Shown here piece after piece: positions 37,560 through 46,983 of a stretch of DNA of 64,000 nucleotides. The stretch comes from Shewanella algicola (GTDB lineage Bacteria > Pseudomonadota > Gammaproteobacteria > Enterobacterales > Shewanellaceae). The stretch lies in contig NZ_BMQI01000009.1 in assembly GCF_014648035.1 (NCBI RefSeq), positions 46,724 to 110,723 of the forward strand, read 5' to 3'. Position 1 is the stretch's first letter. Each line of letters starts with the position of its first letter. Made by a program: the position numbers and the translations under genes. The notes under the pieces were generated by a model. It saw only the letters and a program-made list of their open reading frames with translations, was not told where the DNA came from and made no database searches.

Positions 37560-37838
37560 CTATGTTCGATAAAGCACTTTTACTACGTGCCAGCCAAATT
37601 TTGTTTTAACTAAATGCGGGGTAATTAGCTCACCGTTAAAACACACTTTATCGAACTGTGGCACCATTTGGCCCTTCTTAAACTCACCTAAATTACCGCC
37701 ACTTTTGGCCGACGGGCAACTCGAGTGCTTTTTGGCTAACACATCAAACTTAGCGCCTTTATTCAGCTGTTTAATAATGTCTTCAGCTTGAGTTTGGTGT
37801 TTTACTAAAATGTGAAGTGCCGCTGCCGTTTTAGCCAT
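37560..37838 (-). CDS. ppiC: Parvulin-type peptidyl-prolyl isomerase
   Basis: A 92-residue stand-alone parvulin, the same size as E. coli PpiC. Family marks: the active-site start [19 protein letters not shown], the core [20 protein letters not shown], and the end [12 protein letters not shown]. It has no signal peptide, so it is cytoplasmic, and it catalyses cis-trans isomerisation of X-Pro bonds. Monocistronic; an unrelated BCCT transporter gene lies upstream in the same direction. Confidence 0.93.
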   Translation of the reverse strand: MAKTAAALHILVKHQTQAEDIIKQLNKGAKFDVLAKKHSSCPSAKSGGNLGEFKKGQMVPQFDKVCFNGELITPHLVKTKFGWHVVKVLYRT

Positions 37839-37924
37839 GTTACTGCCTATCTATATTGGTTTGAATGGGTCAGTTTAATACTGAGTGAGTATTATACCTG
37901 TTTCGTCAGTAAAATAGGTAAAGA

Positions 37925-39400
37925 CTAATGTTTTAATACATCTCGTATCCAAAATATTACTTGCAAGCTGAGCACTAAGGTAAAGGGAATCGCTCCCACA
38001 ATCGCGACCTGTTTGTTCAGGTCGACATCGTTAATACTCACCAGCGCAATGGTAATGGCGATTAAAATTATGCTCCACAATATTTTGGCGTCGCGCGTGT
38101 CGTTACCGGTTAATAAGCTGGCGATATAAATTGACGAGTCAGCGCTGGTAATTAAAAAGGTCACCAGCAACAATAGTGCAGCGGCAGACAATAGCGCGCC
38201 CAACGGCATTTGCTCAAAAAAACTAAACAGTCCCAAAGTGTATTGCTGGTTAACCGCATCCATAATGGTGCTGGCATAAGGTTGAGTTAATACGCTGCCA
38301 CCAAACGCTGAAAACCAAATAATAGACGTCACAGTCGGTAATAAGATGGTGCAGCTTAAAAATTGCCTAACACTTCGACCTTTACTTATTCTGGCAATAA
38401 ATGGCCCCACAAACGGCGCCCAAGCAATCCACCATACTAAATAAATGACCGTCCAACCTTGGCTCCACTGTTCTGGCTGACCAACCCCAAAAGACATTTT
38501 GGGTAACAGTTTGATGTAGTGTAAAGTCGACTCAAGAGTTAACTGTAAGGTGTTTAGTGGATCAACAAGCGCGATAACCAGTACGAGCATCGCGACCATA
38601 AATAAACTGTTAAATTGGCTTAAGCGTTTAATACCATTATTTAATCCTGCAAGAGACGATAAGGTAAACAATGCGGCAATGACTAAGATCATCCCTATTC
38701 GAAATGCCAACGAGCCAATATCTAATCCTAATGCTTGTTCAACACCGGTTTGGATTAAAGCAATGGTGTTGGCAAACGTACCCGCAATACCAAAAATAAT
38801 GGCTACCACCGCCAGTAAATCAATCATATTTAACCATTTCGGTTTGTCTGCACTAAAGCTGGCACTCACCCGTAAGCTGCGTTGTTTATTGTAGGCAAAC
38901 CAGGCCATAACCAGCCCTGCCATGGCATAAATAGCCCAAGCGTGTAGCCCCCAGTGAAAATGGGTAATGGCTAGTGCGCCCGGCACAGATGAGAAAGATT
39001 GTTGTAAAAACGCTGGCGGATTCACATAGTGATAAACCGGTTCTGCCACGCCCCAAAATATCAGCCCAGAGCCCATGCCTGCAGTAAATAGCATTGCCAT
39101 CCAGCTCATAAAACTGAACTCTGTTTGCGCCTCATTGCCGCCCAAGCGAATTCGCCCAATGGGGCTAAAGCATATTACCGTTGCTGTGAGCAGTAATAGG
39201 CTCGAAAATTGAATAAATTGTGAGTCAAAATAGTCGAGAAAAAACTGAGTAAATTGGCTTAATAATGCCAATGTGGTAGCGGGGAAAAGTAATAATAAAC
39301 CGGCGATCAGGGTAACAGGTAAATAAAAACCGTATTGCGGATTTAACCAAAAAGGCCGTTTAGTGGTGTCAATGCTGGTGGTAGAGTCTGTTATTGGCAT
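37925..39400 (-). CDS. BCCT-family betaine/choline/carnitine transporter
   Basis: A 491-residue inner-membrane protein with twelve segments. Signature regions GMGSGLIFWGVAEPVYHY near 110 and the tryptophan-rich VIYLVWWIAWAPFVGPFIAR near 320 are both present. BCCT carriers import quaternary ammonium compounds with Na+ or H+, often for osmoprotection in marine bacteria. The frame begins at 39475, but the ATG at 39400 has a GGAG ribosome-binding site and is chosen. The long charged tail typical of BetP is absent. Exact substrate unknown. Confidence 0.92.
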   Translation of the reverse strand: MPITDSTTSIDTTKRPFWLNPQYGFYLPVTLIAGLLLLFPATTLALLSQFTQFFLDYFDSQFIQFSSLLLLTATVICFSPIGRIRLGGNEAQTEFSFMSWMAMLFTAGMGSGLIFWGVAEPVYHYVNPPAFLQQSFSSVPGALAITHFHWGLHAWAIYAMAGLVMAWFAYNKQRSLRVSASFSADKPKWLNMIDLLAVVAIIFGIAGTFANTIALIQTGVEQALGLDIGSLAFRIGMILVIAALFTLSSLAGLNNGIKRLSQFNSLFMVAMLVLVIALVDPLNTLQLTLESTLHYIKLLPKMSFGVGQPEQWSQGWTVIYLVWWIAWAPFVGPFIARISKGRSVRQFLSCTILLPTVTSIIWFSAFGGSVLTQPYASTIMDAVNQQYTLGLFSFFEQMPLGALLSAAALLLLVTFLITSADSSIYIASLLTGNDTRDAKILWSIILIAITIALVSINDVDLNKQVAIVGAIPFTLVLSLQVIFWIRDVLKH

Positions 39401-39588
39401 TGGTGGCTCCGATTGGCAATGCATCACTATGCCGTAAATGATTAAAAGAAATAGGCCTTTGCAACCTTGATTCAACGGGCCGCTCGTAACAGTTTGTAGC
39501 AGCTTAGCGATTGAACATCTGCTTAATTAATATAAAGTAACTACACAATAAAAAACACACCTAAGCAAACAACAAAAAGGACATTTTA

Positions 39589-41682
39589 ATGCTTAAAAGA
39601 ATCATACCTTTATGCGTAGCGAGTGCAATGACAATGGCCACACAAATCCAAGCAGAAGAAGACAAGTTTATTTGGTTAGAAGACGTTGAAGGTGCTAAGC
39701 CGATGACCTGGGTAAAGCAGCAAAATGATGTGTCTGCGACCCACATTAAAGGCTATAAAGGCTTTGATAGCTTAGTTGCCAATAGCCTTGAGATTCTTAA
39801 CAACGAAGCGCGGATCCCTTATGCGAGACGCACGGGTGACTATTTTTATAACTTTTGGAAAGACGAAACTCACACTCGGGGTATTTATCGTCGCACCACG
39901 ATAGAAGAATACGCAAAAGCGGACCCTAAATGGGAAACCGTGCTCGACATTGACGCCCTAGGTAAAGCCGAAGGCGTTAACTGGGTGTATAAAGGCATGA
40001 ACTGCCAATACCCACAAAATGAACGCTGCTTAGTGTCGTTATCTCGCGGCGGCGCCGATGCTGCTGAGGTTCGTGAGTTTGACCTCACCACTAAAAGCTT
40101 TGTTGAAAAAGCGCAAAAGCCATTTATGGTCGATGAGGCTAAATCGATAGTGAGTTGGATTGATAAAGATACGGTCTTTATTGGCACCGATTTTGGCGAC
40201 GGTAATAGCATGACTGACTCGGGTTACCCAAGCTTAGTGAAACTATGGAAACGCGGCACACCGATATCTGAAGCTAAGACCATCTTTACAGGCGATAAAG
40301 CATCGGTAGCCTCAGCGGGTTACGTTATTTTTGATGATAAAACGCCACTGAATATTATTACCGAAAGTTTAACCTTTTATACAGCTAAGCATTACGTGTA
40401 TCAAAACGATAAGCTGGTGGCGTTGCCATTGCCAGCCGATGCAGACATTAAAGGCTACTTTAAAGGCCAGCTATACATTGAGCTGAAAAGCGAGTTAGTC
40501 ACCGATAAAGCAACCTTTAAACAAGGTGCTGTTGTGTTTACCCCGGTAGATAAACTGATTGCGCAAAAACCTGAGTTTAAAGAATTTGTATCGCCCACCG
40601 CCACGGCCTTTATTTCGCAAATTAACTTCAGTAAAAATGCGGTATTTGTCACCTGGTTAGACGATGTTAAAAGTAAACTCGTGCGTTATACCCAAAACGA
40701 TAAAGGCCAATGGCAAAGCGACACTGCCCCATTTGACGCTAATGGCACCTTAAGTGTGTTTGATGTTCAGCGCGACAGTGATGAATTTTTTGTTGATTAC
40801 ACCAGCTTTTTAGAACCATCAACCTTGTATCGTGTTAATGGTGCCACGTTAAAAGCCGACAAAGTCAAAGGCATGCCACAACAGTTTGCTGCTGATAAAT
40901 TTACAACCAAACAATTTTTTGCTCAGTCGAAAGATGGCACCAAAGTGCCTTACTTTGTGGTCATGGCCAAAGATATTAAGTTAGACGGCAGTAACCCTAC
41001 GCTACTTTATGCCTATGGTGGTTTTGAGGTGTCGCGTTTACCGTCATACTCGGCCACTGTGGGTAAAAACTGGCTCGAACAGGGCGGCGTGTATGTGTTA
41101 GCCAACATTCGTGGCGGTGGTGAGTATGGCCCTGCTTGGCATCAGGCGGCGTTAAAAGAACATCGTCATAAAGCATTTGAAGATTTTGAAGCCATTGCCG
41201 AAGACTTAATTGCCCGAAAAATCACCACAAGCCAGCATTTAGGTATTCAAGGCGGCAGTAACGGTGGTTTGTTAATGGGAGCCGCGTTTACGCGTCGTCC
41301 TGATTTATATAACGCTGTGGTATGTCAGGTCCCTTTGCTAGACATGAAGCGTTATAACAAGCTGTTGGCTGGTGCCAGTTGGATGGGCGAATATGGTAAT
41401 CCTGATATTGAGAAAGAGTGGCAATACATTAAAACTTATTCGCCTTATCATAATTTAAAACAAGGTGTTAAATACCCTAAAGTGTTTTTTACAACTTCAA
41501 CCCGTGACGACCGCGTTCACCCTGCTCATGCACGTAAAATGGTCGCTAAAATGGAAGACATGGGGATTGATGTGTTGTACTACGAAAACATTGAAGGAGG
41601 CCATGCTGGTGCTGCTGACAATACCCAAGCCGCTGAGCTTATCTCAATGGTGTACGCTTATTTAATGCAGCAACTGCGTTAG
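39589..41682 (+). CDS. Prolyl oligopeptidase (S9A), exported
   Basis: A 697-residue serine peptidase that cleaves short peptides after proline. A signal peptide (residues 1-22, ending TQIQA) sends it to the periplasm. An N-terminal seven-bladed propeller (about 75-400) precedes the alpha/beta hydrolase domain with the nucleophile in GGSNGGLLMG (near 557), the aspartate in TRDDRVHPAH (near 640) and the histidine in EGGHAGA (near 675). The ribosome-binding site AAGGA is well placed. Single gene with a terminator 20 bp downstream. Confidence 0.95.
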   Translation: MLKRIIPLCVASAMTMATQIQAEEDKFIWLEDVEGAKPMTWVKQQNDVSATHIKGYKGFDSLVANSLEILNNEARIPYARRTGDYFYNFWKDETHTRGIYRRTTIEEYAKADPKWETVLDIDALGKAEGVNWVYKGMNCQYPQNERCLVSLSRGGADAAEVREFDLTTKSFVEKAQKPFMVDEAKSIVSWIDKDTVFIGTDFGDGNSMTDSGYPSLVKLWKRGTPISEAKTIFTGDKASVASAGYVIFDDKTPLNIITESLTFYTAKHYVYQNDKLVALPLPADADIKGYFKGQLYIELKSELVTDKATFKQGAVVFTPVDKLIAQKPEFKEFVSPTATAFISQINFSKNAVFVTWLDDVKSKLVRYTQNDKGQWQSDTAPFDANGTLSVFDVQRDSDEFFVDYTSFLEPSTLYRVNGATLKADKVKGMPQQFAADKFTTKQFFAQSKDGTKVPYFVVMAKDIKLDGSNPTLLYAYGGFEVSRLPSYSATVGKNWLEQGGVYVLANIRGGGEYGPAWHQAALKEHRHKAFEDFEAIAEDLIARKITTSQHLGIQGGSNGGLLMGAAFTRRPDLYNAVVCQVPLLDMKRYNKLLAGASWMGEYGNPDIEKEWQYIKTYSPYHNLKQGVKYPKVFFTTSTRDDRVHPAHARKMVAKMEDMGIDVLYYENIEGGHAGAADNTQAAELISMVYAYLMQQLR

Positions 41683-41701
41683 TATTTTAGATGTATATAG
41701 A

Positions 41702-41731
41702 AAAGGGCCTCAATGATGAGGCCCTTTTTTG
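41702..41731. terminator. Rho-independent terminator after the prolyl oligopeptidase gene
   Basis: Stem AAAGGGCCTCA / TGAGGCCCTTT around a short ATGA loop, with T run. It ends the plus-strand gene; the convergent lipoprotein gene stops at 41843. Confidence 0.88.
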
Positions 41732-41842
41732 GGATTAGTATTATATTTTAAAAAAAAGCCGCAGCATCTACCCTACGGCTTGAGGCCATTACCTAGTAAA
41801 AGGGGAACTGGCGGTAACCCTAACTAGGATGGGGGGAAGTCA

Positions 41843-42418
41843 TCATTCATCGGCAGCAATCAGGGTGATTTCATTACTGACATTTGAACCATGAATTTGT
41901 ACTGCCACTTTGAACACTTCAACAGCGCCTGCAGCGGCTTTGCTTTCTAGGTCTAAGTCGATAGCATTAAAGGTGTATTTCCCTTCGGTATCGGTTTCTT
42001 CTAATAAGCCCGCACAATTTTCTGCATCGGTTTGATCACAGCCAAAGCTTTGAGATACATGCCAGCGTTTCCATGCTTTTGGCTTGGTTGACGGTGACGC
42101 TGGGTCAGGAAACCCAAAATACACAATTTCATATTCGCTAGCATTGGTAACGGCTTTACCATCAGCATTGCTTAATGTGAATGTTAATGCCCCTGTTGCC
42201 GCATCAAATGAGTCAAGCTGCATAGAGATATCAGTTGCTTCATTAACATCAACGGCATCACTCACTGGATCGACTACCACAGGTGGCGTCACCACGACAG
42301 GTGGCACAACTACAACCGGCGTATCATCAACAATGGTATCTTCATCATCGTTGTCACTACCACAACCAAAAATTAGCAAACTACTGGCTAAAATGGCGCT
42401 AAGATATTTGATCTTCAT
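41843..42418 (-). CDS. Lipoprotein, possibly OmcA/MtrC N-terminal-domain-like
   Basis: A 191-residue lipoprotein: signal peptide ending LLIFGC at residue 19, an Asp-rich stretch, then a Val/Pro-rich tether. The folded part (about 65-191) is beta-rich (SFDAATGALTFTLSNADGKA, TEGKYTFNAIDLDL) and loosely resembles the heme-free N-terminal domain of OmcA/MtrC outer-membrane cytochromes. This likeness is weak and from memory. It has two cysteines (GCDQTDAENC) but no CxxCH heme motif. It lies 10 bp after the cytochrome gene on the same strand, so the two are probably co-expressed. Confidence 0.65.
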   Translation of the reverse strand: MKIKYLSAILASSLLIFGCGSDNDDEDTIVDDTPVVVVPPVVVTPPVVVDPVSDAVDVNEATDISMQLDSFDAATGALTFTLSNADGKAVTNASEYEIVYFGFPDPASPSTKPKAWKRWHVSQSFGCDQTDAENCAGLLEETDTEGKYTFNAIDLDLESKAAAGAVEVFKVAVQIHGSNVSNEITLIAADE

Positions 42419-42428
42419 GATGCGCTCC

Positions 42429-43250
42429 TTAATTGAAATGTCCTGTATGGCAAGTCGTACATTCCATATCGGTTTTAACGCTGGCTGCAGAGCCCATAGT
42501 TGAACTTACGCCATGACAAGACTGACATGCTTGCGCTTCCGTTGATGGTTTTGCGATAGCTAATAGTGAGATATCTTCACCGGCATAAGCACGGTTAAGT
42601 AAATCAACAATGTAGTAAGCCATACTGGCTGACAGACGTTTACAGCGCTCACCTTTTAACGCAAACTCTTTGCCTGATGCGGCTGACCAGTTACTGATAG
42701 AAGAGTGACACAATGGACTATTGGCAATTGACGTTGCGCCTACTTCAAGTGATTTTTCGTCTGTTGAACCAATACCAGCAATGAATTCAGCTGAAGATAA
42801 TGGAAGATCTGTCGTTTCATAGTAACGGAACGATGCGCCAATAATTGAATTGTTTTGACCGTTAATATCATCAAGGATATTAATCAACATGCCTGAAGCA
42901 TTTAAGTTACCGCAAAGAGTACCTTGACCCACAACACCTGCCCAACCATAACCGGCTAATGCAGTAGGGATAGTGGCAAACTTTGAGGCGTCAGCACTAT
43001 CAGATGCCGCAAGCATAGTGATAATAGAGTGAAATACCTGGTGCATACAGCCACCGCCCGTTTCATAAGCAAGCTTAGCTGTTGCCATGGCATCAAGTGG
43101 TGCGTATTTTAACTTTTCTCCTAACTCTAAACGGTAATTTCCGTCAGTGTCTGTCGCTGCAAAAGCCGATGTGCCCATTAAAGTCGCCCCAGCAGCGGCG
43201 GTGCTTATACCAATAATTTGTGTCAAAGCTTGACGTCTGTTTATGCTCAT
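42429..43250 (-). CDS. Tat-exported diheme split-Soret-like cytochrome c
   Basis: A 273-residue periplasmic c-type cytochrome. The start at the ATG at 43250 gives the twin-arginine leader MSINRRQALTQIIGIST, cleaved after SAFA. Two heme motifs close the protein: CQSCH and CTTCH near the C-terminus. The middle holds a GCMHQVFHS and GQGTLCG pattern like the C_GCAxxG_C_C region of split-Soret cytochromes, where cysteines may bind a cluster. A Tat leader on a c-type cytochrome suggests a cofactor inserted before export. First gene of a two-gene operon; a CRP-type site lies upstream. Confidence 0.85.
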   Translation of the reverse strand: MSINRRQALTQIIGISTAAAGATLMGTSAFAATDTDGNYRLELGEKLKYAPLDAMATAKLAYETGGGCMHQVFHSIITMLAASDSADASKFATIPTALAGYGWAGVVGQGTLCGNLNASGMLINILDDINGQNNSIIGASFRYYETTDLPLSSAEFIAGIGSTDEKSLEVGATSIANSPLCHSSISNWSAASGKEFALKGERCKRLSASMAYYIVDLLNRAYAGEDISLLAIAKPSTEAQACQSCHGVSSTMGSAASVKTDMECTTCHTGHFN

Positions 43251-43491
43251 AATAATCACCCTTTTACTCATCGTTTTCTTATTAATCCCAATCATTAATG
43301 TTGGGAGTTTGGTGTTGTTAGCAAAGTGTTGTTAGCAAACTATGCTTGGCAACTTGTTGGTAGTAACGATAAGCGATGGAGTTATTAATGATGTGATTCA
43401 AAGCAGATAAAAATACTCGATTAAAAATCGTTGTTTTAGACGTAATGGAATCAATTTATTGAGGGTTAATTTGCTTAAAATGGCGGCGATG

Positions 43492-43507
43492 TGTGATGTA
43501 GGTCACC
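43492..43507. promoter_or_regulatory. CRP-type site in the cytochrome / regulator intergenic region
   Basis: TGTGA-N6-TCACC, nine of ten consensus bases of the CRP operator (TGTGA-N6-TCACA). It lies 242 bp before the cytochrome start and 216 bp before the divergent regulator. The rest of the 472-bp gap 43251-43722 shows no other clear site. Confidence 0.7.
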
Positions 43508-43722
43508 TTATTTATAACATTTATGCTTATTTATTGCCGAATGCAGCAACTTTAATATCATGAAATGGTGTGATCATCTTCACGCATTTATAAGATTGTA
43601 AAATTAAACGCTTACTTTTGTTAAGGAATAAAGCGCTTAGATAACAGGATCACAGAATTCATCAGATTTTTTGCATACACTTTAACAGTCGTAATTTGAG
43701 TCATATATTGAGGCGGTCAAAA

Positions 43723-44520
43723 ATGCAATTGGGCCAATGTAGGTTCGATATCGGCAAGGGAGATTTGATCAACCAGGACACTGACGTTGTGTGGCATTTG
43801 CCTCGGGCAGAGTTGCACGTGCTGAGTTTGTTGGTGGAGTATCAAGGTAACGTTGTTGCTAAATCCTTGCTAGAGTCAGGCCATGAAGACGATTCTCATT
43901 TAAGCTCTGCTTCGGTAGCAAGAGCTATTTTTACCTTGCGCTCATTTCTTGGGCCGCAATATGAAAGCCTAATTGAAACCGTTAAGGGGCAGGGGTATAT
44001 GCTTAGGGCTCATCGTGCCCGTAAAGAAACCAATAATAAATGGCCGGCCCAGTTTATACGACCGCAACAAATAATACTGATGAGCATTGTGCTGGTATCA
44101 TTGCTGTTAGCGGGCTTTTGGTGGTTTAACCAACAACGTCATACTGATAATCCTGTACTTCCATTGAGTGTGGAGACCGTTACCCTAAAATCTGAGCAAC
44201 AAGTGGACGTGATTTTATACTCTCTTTCAAACACCAATAATGAATTACTCATAGAGCAAGCGCAGCAGTTAGTGCAAAGCCTACAACTGTGTCCGGTAAC
44301 AATATGGAGCAGAGTATTTTTATCATTATCACACGACAAGCAAGTGCTTAATATTACCCTTAGGGGGGACCATTATGGTCAGTCTCTTATTCGTAATTTA
44401 AAAATAAGCGATTTACGTCAACCCAAACAATTTGTGACCCTACAGTGGTTAGCACAATTGAATATTTGTAGCACCTCAAATGGTCGTGTCTCGCCATCTA
44501 ATCAGCTGCAAGGAGGCTAA
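43723..44520 (+). CDS. ToxR/CadC-like winged-helix regulator with one membrane segment (MarT-like)
   Basis: A 265-residue membrane-bound regulator. The N-terminal OmpR-type winged helix (residues 1-100) contains LPRAELHVLSLLVEYQGNVV and a recognition region SSASVARAIFTLRSFLG, ending with ETVKGQGYML. One membrane helix spans about 119-139, and the C-terminal 125 residues are periplasmic with two cysteines. The ATG at 43723 follows GAGG; the longer frame from a TTG at 43696 is not used. Two bases after its stop comes a FidL-like gene, as marT-fidL. It likely senses a periplasmic signal and may control the divergent cytochrome operon. Confidence 0.85.
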   Translation: MQLGQCRFDIGKGDLINQDTDVVWHLPRAELHVLSLLVEYQGNVVAKSLLESGHEDDSHLSSASVARAIFTLRSFLGPQYESLIETVKGQGYMLRAHRARKETNNKWPAQFIRPQQIILMSIVLVSLLLAGFWWFNQQRHTDNPVLPLSVETVTLKSEQQVDVILYSLSNTNNELLIEQAQQLVQSLQLCPVTIWSRVFLSLSHDKQVLNITLRGDHYGQSLIRNLKISDLRQPKQFVTLQWLAQLNICSTSNGRVSPSNQLQGG

Positions 44521-44522
44521 GC

Positions 44523-45041
44523 ATGGCTAGAAAAGGGTTATGGATCATCAATATTGTGATTCTTTTATGCCTGTTAGGTAGTGTGGGTACGATTTACTCA
44601 CTCACCTCCAAGCCGACCAACTTTATGTTAAGTTGCAGTTCAGAACTGTTTAATCATGGCGTTGCTGGAGCTGACAGCGATCATTACTTACTCGTTGATC
44701 TTGTGTCTAAAGATGGCTTAGCCCAAATTAACTATCGTTACTATGATTTAGAGGGTAATTCTGCGGGAACCTTAGCGATGACAGGTAAGGTCAATAATGT
44801 CGATAAAGAGCGACAAATGTTTGATATATCGGTGACGACTAAACAAGAATACACTGGCCAAAAAGGTCAACGCACGCCAGTACACTACGAGTATTTATCG
44901 TATATTAGCGGGCTTAACCTTAACCAAAATGGTATGCATTCATTAAGCGTGCAAGTGCTTGAACGTGATGAAACCAAAGACTATGCCGTGGTATTATTTC
45001 AGCCCAGCAATACAGTGTGCGGCTGCCGTTTAGTAAATTGA
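44523..45041 (+). CDS. FidL-like single-pass membrane protein
   Basis: A 172-residue inner-membrane protein with one N-terminal helix (about residues 7-28) and a periplasmic domain of beta character containing a Cys near 37 and a Cys-Gly-Cys near the C-terminus. Position two bases after a ToxR/MarT-like regulator, and overall form, match FidL-type partners, which may protect or modulate the regulator as ToxS does for ToxR. The family assignment rests on context and shape. A strong terminator follows. Confidence 0.7.
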   Translation: MARKGLWIINIVILLCLLGSVGTIYSLTSKPTNFMLSCSSELFNHGVAGADSDHYLLVDLVSKDGLAQINYRYYDLEGNSAGTLAMTGKVNNVDKERQMFDISVTTKQEYTGQKGQRTPVHYEYLSYISGLNLNQNGMHSLSVQVLERDETKDYAVVLFQPSNTVCGCRLVN

Positions 45042-45050
45042 TGACAAAAT

Positions 45051-45087
45051 AAAAAAAGGCCGATGCAATTAATGCATCGGCCTTTTT
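45051..45087. terminator. Bidirectional terminator
   Basis: Stem AAAAAGGCCGATGCA / TGCATCGGCCTTTTT with a short ATTAA loop, between the FidL-like and the convergent permease genes. Confidence 0.92.
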
Positions 45088-45136
45088 GTGACTTAAATTT
45101 AGCTTATGCCTGAGTGGTGATTAACGTTGCCAATGG

Positions 45137-45766
45137 TTATGCGTTAACTGAGTGTAGTGTCACTGGCTCAGCTTCAACTTGTAATGGCTTAATATCAGCT
45201 TTTACTTGAGTTAATTCACCTACGGGTAAAATCGTGCGGCCATATTCTGCGTTAAGCACTTGCGCCATGGCAAAGTAAATTGCACTAGCACCACAAATAA
45301 TGCCTTCAAAGCCAGCAATTGTGCCGATTAATTCGTTGCCAGTAAAATCGCGAACAGCCAGTAAGAAAAATAATACGGTTAATGAGGCGAATACAAATTG
45401 CTTAGCACGTGGGTAACGTAATGAGCCCACAAACATAAAGGCGGTAAATGTGCCCCATAATGTTAAATACCAGCCCATAAAGTGTGCAGGGCTTGCTGCA
45501 ACGCCCATGTTTGGCATTAAAATTAGCCCAACTAAAGTTAACCAAAATAAACCGTATGAGGTAAATGCGGTAGTACCAAAAGTATCACCACGCATAAAGC
45601 ACATCATGCCTACGATAACTTGGCCAATACCACCGTAAAAAATCCCCATTGCAAGGATCATCGAATCAATTGGAAAGTAGCCAGCATTGTGGATGTTAAG
45701 TAATATGGTGGTCATGCCAAAGCCCATTAGCCCTAACGGAGCTGGATTCGCAAATTTTGTAGACAT
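45137..45766 (-). CDS. satP: Acetate/succinate permease, GPR1/FUN34/YaaH family
   Basis: A 209-residue inner-membrane protein with six predicted segments. The family signature NPAPLGLMGFGMTTILLN at residues 7-24 is intact. E. coli SatP (YaaH) imports acetate and succinate with protons. Length and layout match, with a short hydrophilic tail. It stands alone, and a CRP-like half-strength site lies about 280 bp upstream, which would fit carbon control. The substrate is inferred from family. Confidence 0.92.
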   Translation of the reverse strand: MSTKFANPAPLGLMGFGMTTILLNIHNAGYFPIDSMILAMGIFYGGIGQVIVGMMCFMRGDTFGTTAFTSYGLFWLTLVGLILMPNMGVAASPAHFMGWYLTLWGTFTAFMFVGSLRYPRAKQFVFASLTVLFFLLAVRDFTGNELIGTIAGFEGIICGASAIYFAMAQVLNAEYGRTILPVGELTQVKADIKPLQVEAEPVTLHSVNA

Positions 45767-46047
45767 AGTGAGCCCTTATGGAAAAGTTCAACAACTAAAG
45801 TTAATCGGTACCCCTATTGGGCAAGGCGCGCATTTTAGAGAAACCCCACCCGTGTAGCAATAAGGCCGTAGTGGGTATATGGATAAAAATAGAAGTTCAA
45901 TATTTTTATTTAAAAACAGTCGCTTAGCGCTCTTTCTTTTGATGCAACCATTTTTTGCTGGTGATGAGTTTTAATAAATTATTAAAATTCATATAGATAC
46001 AAAGACAAACTATGAATATGTGACATGGCTCTACTGGTGTGCATCGA

Positions 46048-46332
46048 TGTGATCGTTTTCATAAACCCCCACACTCCATACTCAGTTTGCCAGACTATAC
46101 TTAGCGGTATGATGGATAATTTGTGACACGAGTGGCATTAAGCTAGTAATTTTGCAGCCGCTTGCAAAATGCGTCATTAGTGTATTTTTTGTGTTATTTA
46201 ATGGCTTTACTACAACCAGAAAACCTACAAGCTATTTTATTTTGACATCAAATTTACTGCTCTATTTAAATATTCCATCATGATTTACGCTTTGTGCTGT
46301 ATGTATTTTATTCATTTGTGTTCTAGGACACA
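46048..46332. promoter_or_regulatory. CRP-like site and a separate palindrome in the satP / GcvR-like gap
   Basis: The gap 45767-46426 (660 bp) holds TGTGA-N6-TCATA at 46048-46063, eight of ten CRP bases, and at 46317-46332 a 16-bp near-palindrome TGTGTTCTAGGACACA (14 of 16). The open frame from 46280 in this region looks like chance. Nothing else is supported. Confidence 0.45.
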
Positions 46333-46426
46333 GACGTACTTTATGGGGACAGTTAGTCTGGTTTTAGGTGGAGTTAAAAATGGAATAAACCTGCGTCATA
46401 CTGGGATTTTGATCATCGGAGGTTAT

Positions 46427-46933
46427 ATGCAACATAAATTTATTACGACAGTATTGGGCACACTAAAACCTAATCTACTGCAATCATTAGCCCAGGTGAG
46501 CCGCGAAATGGGGGCCAGCTGGGAAACCAGCAAAGTGATTAAGCTTGATGGCCAATTTGTGGCTATGATGCGTGTGATGATCGACCGAGATAAAGAGCAA
46601 GCATTAAAGCAAGCTTTAGAGCAACAATTTGCCGCGCTGACTTTTGTATATGCAGAGTATGAGCAGCAAGCTATTCACTTTTCGACTGAATGTAAGCTCA
46701 CATTAGACTGCAACGACCGCTCAGGGTTGACCCACGATATGAATGCTATTTTGAACGATCTTGAAATTAGCGTTGATCATCAAGAATGCTACCGAGTGCA
46801 AGTGACCAGTTTAGGCAAAACGGTTTATAGCGCCAAGTTGACGTTGCGATTACCTGAAAATGTCACCATGGAGCTGCTATTATCGCAGTTAGAATCATTA
46901 AGCGATAACGTCAGAATAGATGTTGAAAAATAG
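46427..46933 (+). CDS. GcvR-like protein with two ACT domains
   Basis: A 168-residue protein with two ACT-type domains: residues 1-80 (ITTVLGTLKPNLLQSLAQVS, then EMGASWETSKVIKLDGQFV) and 86-165 (LTLDCNDRSGLTHDMNAILN). This is the form of GcvR, the repressor partner that controls glycine cleavage with GcvA in E. coli. ACT domains bind amino acids. The ATG at 46427 follows a strong GGAGG and is preferred over the upstream frame. No gcv gene is near, so the target is open. Confidence 0.82.
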   Translation: MQHKFITTVLGTLKPNLLQSLAQVSREMGASWETSKVIKLDGQFVAMMRVMIDRDKEQALKQALEQQFAALTFVYAEYEQQAIHFSTECKLTLDCNDRSGLTHDMNAILNDLEISVDHQECYRVQVTSLGKTVYSAKLTLRLPENVTMELLLSQLESLSDNVRIDVEK

Positions 46934-46983
46934 CCTATTGCACTTAAATGAGTGACATATTGCGTTAGTTCAGGCGAGTTAAC

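Noticed and set aside
46280..46426. Upstream extension of the GcvR-like frame
   Set aside because: The ATG at 46427 has a strong GGAGG site and starts the conserved domain; the upstream residues look random.
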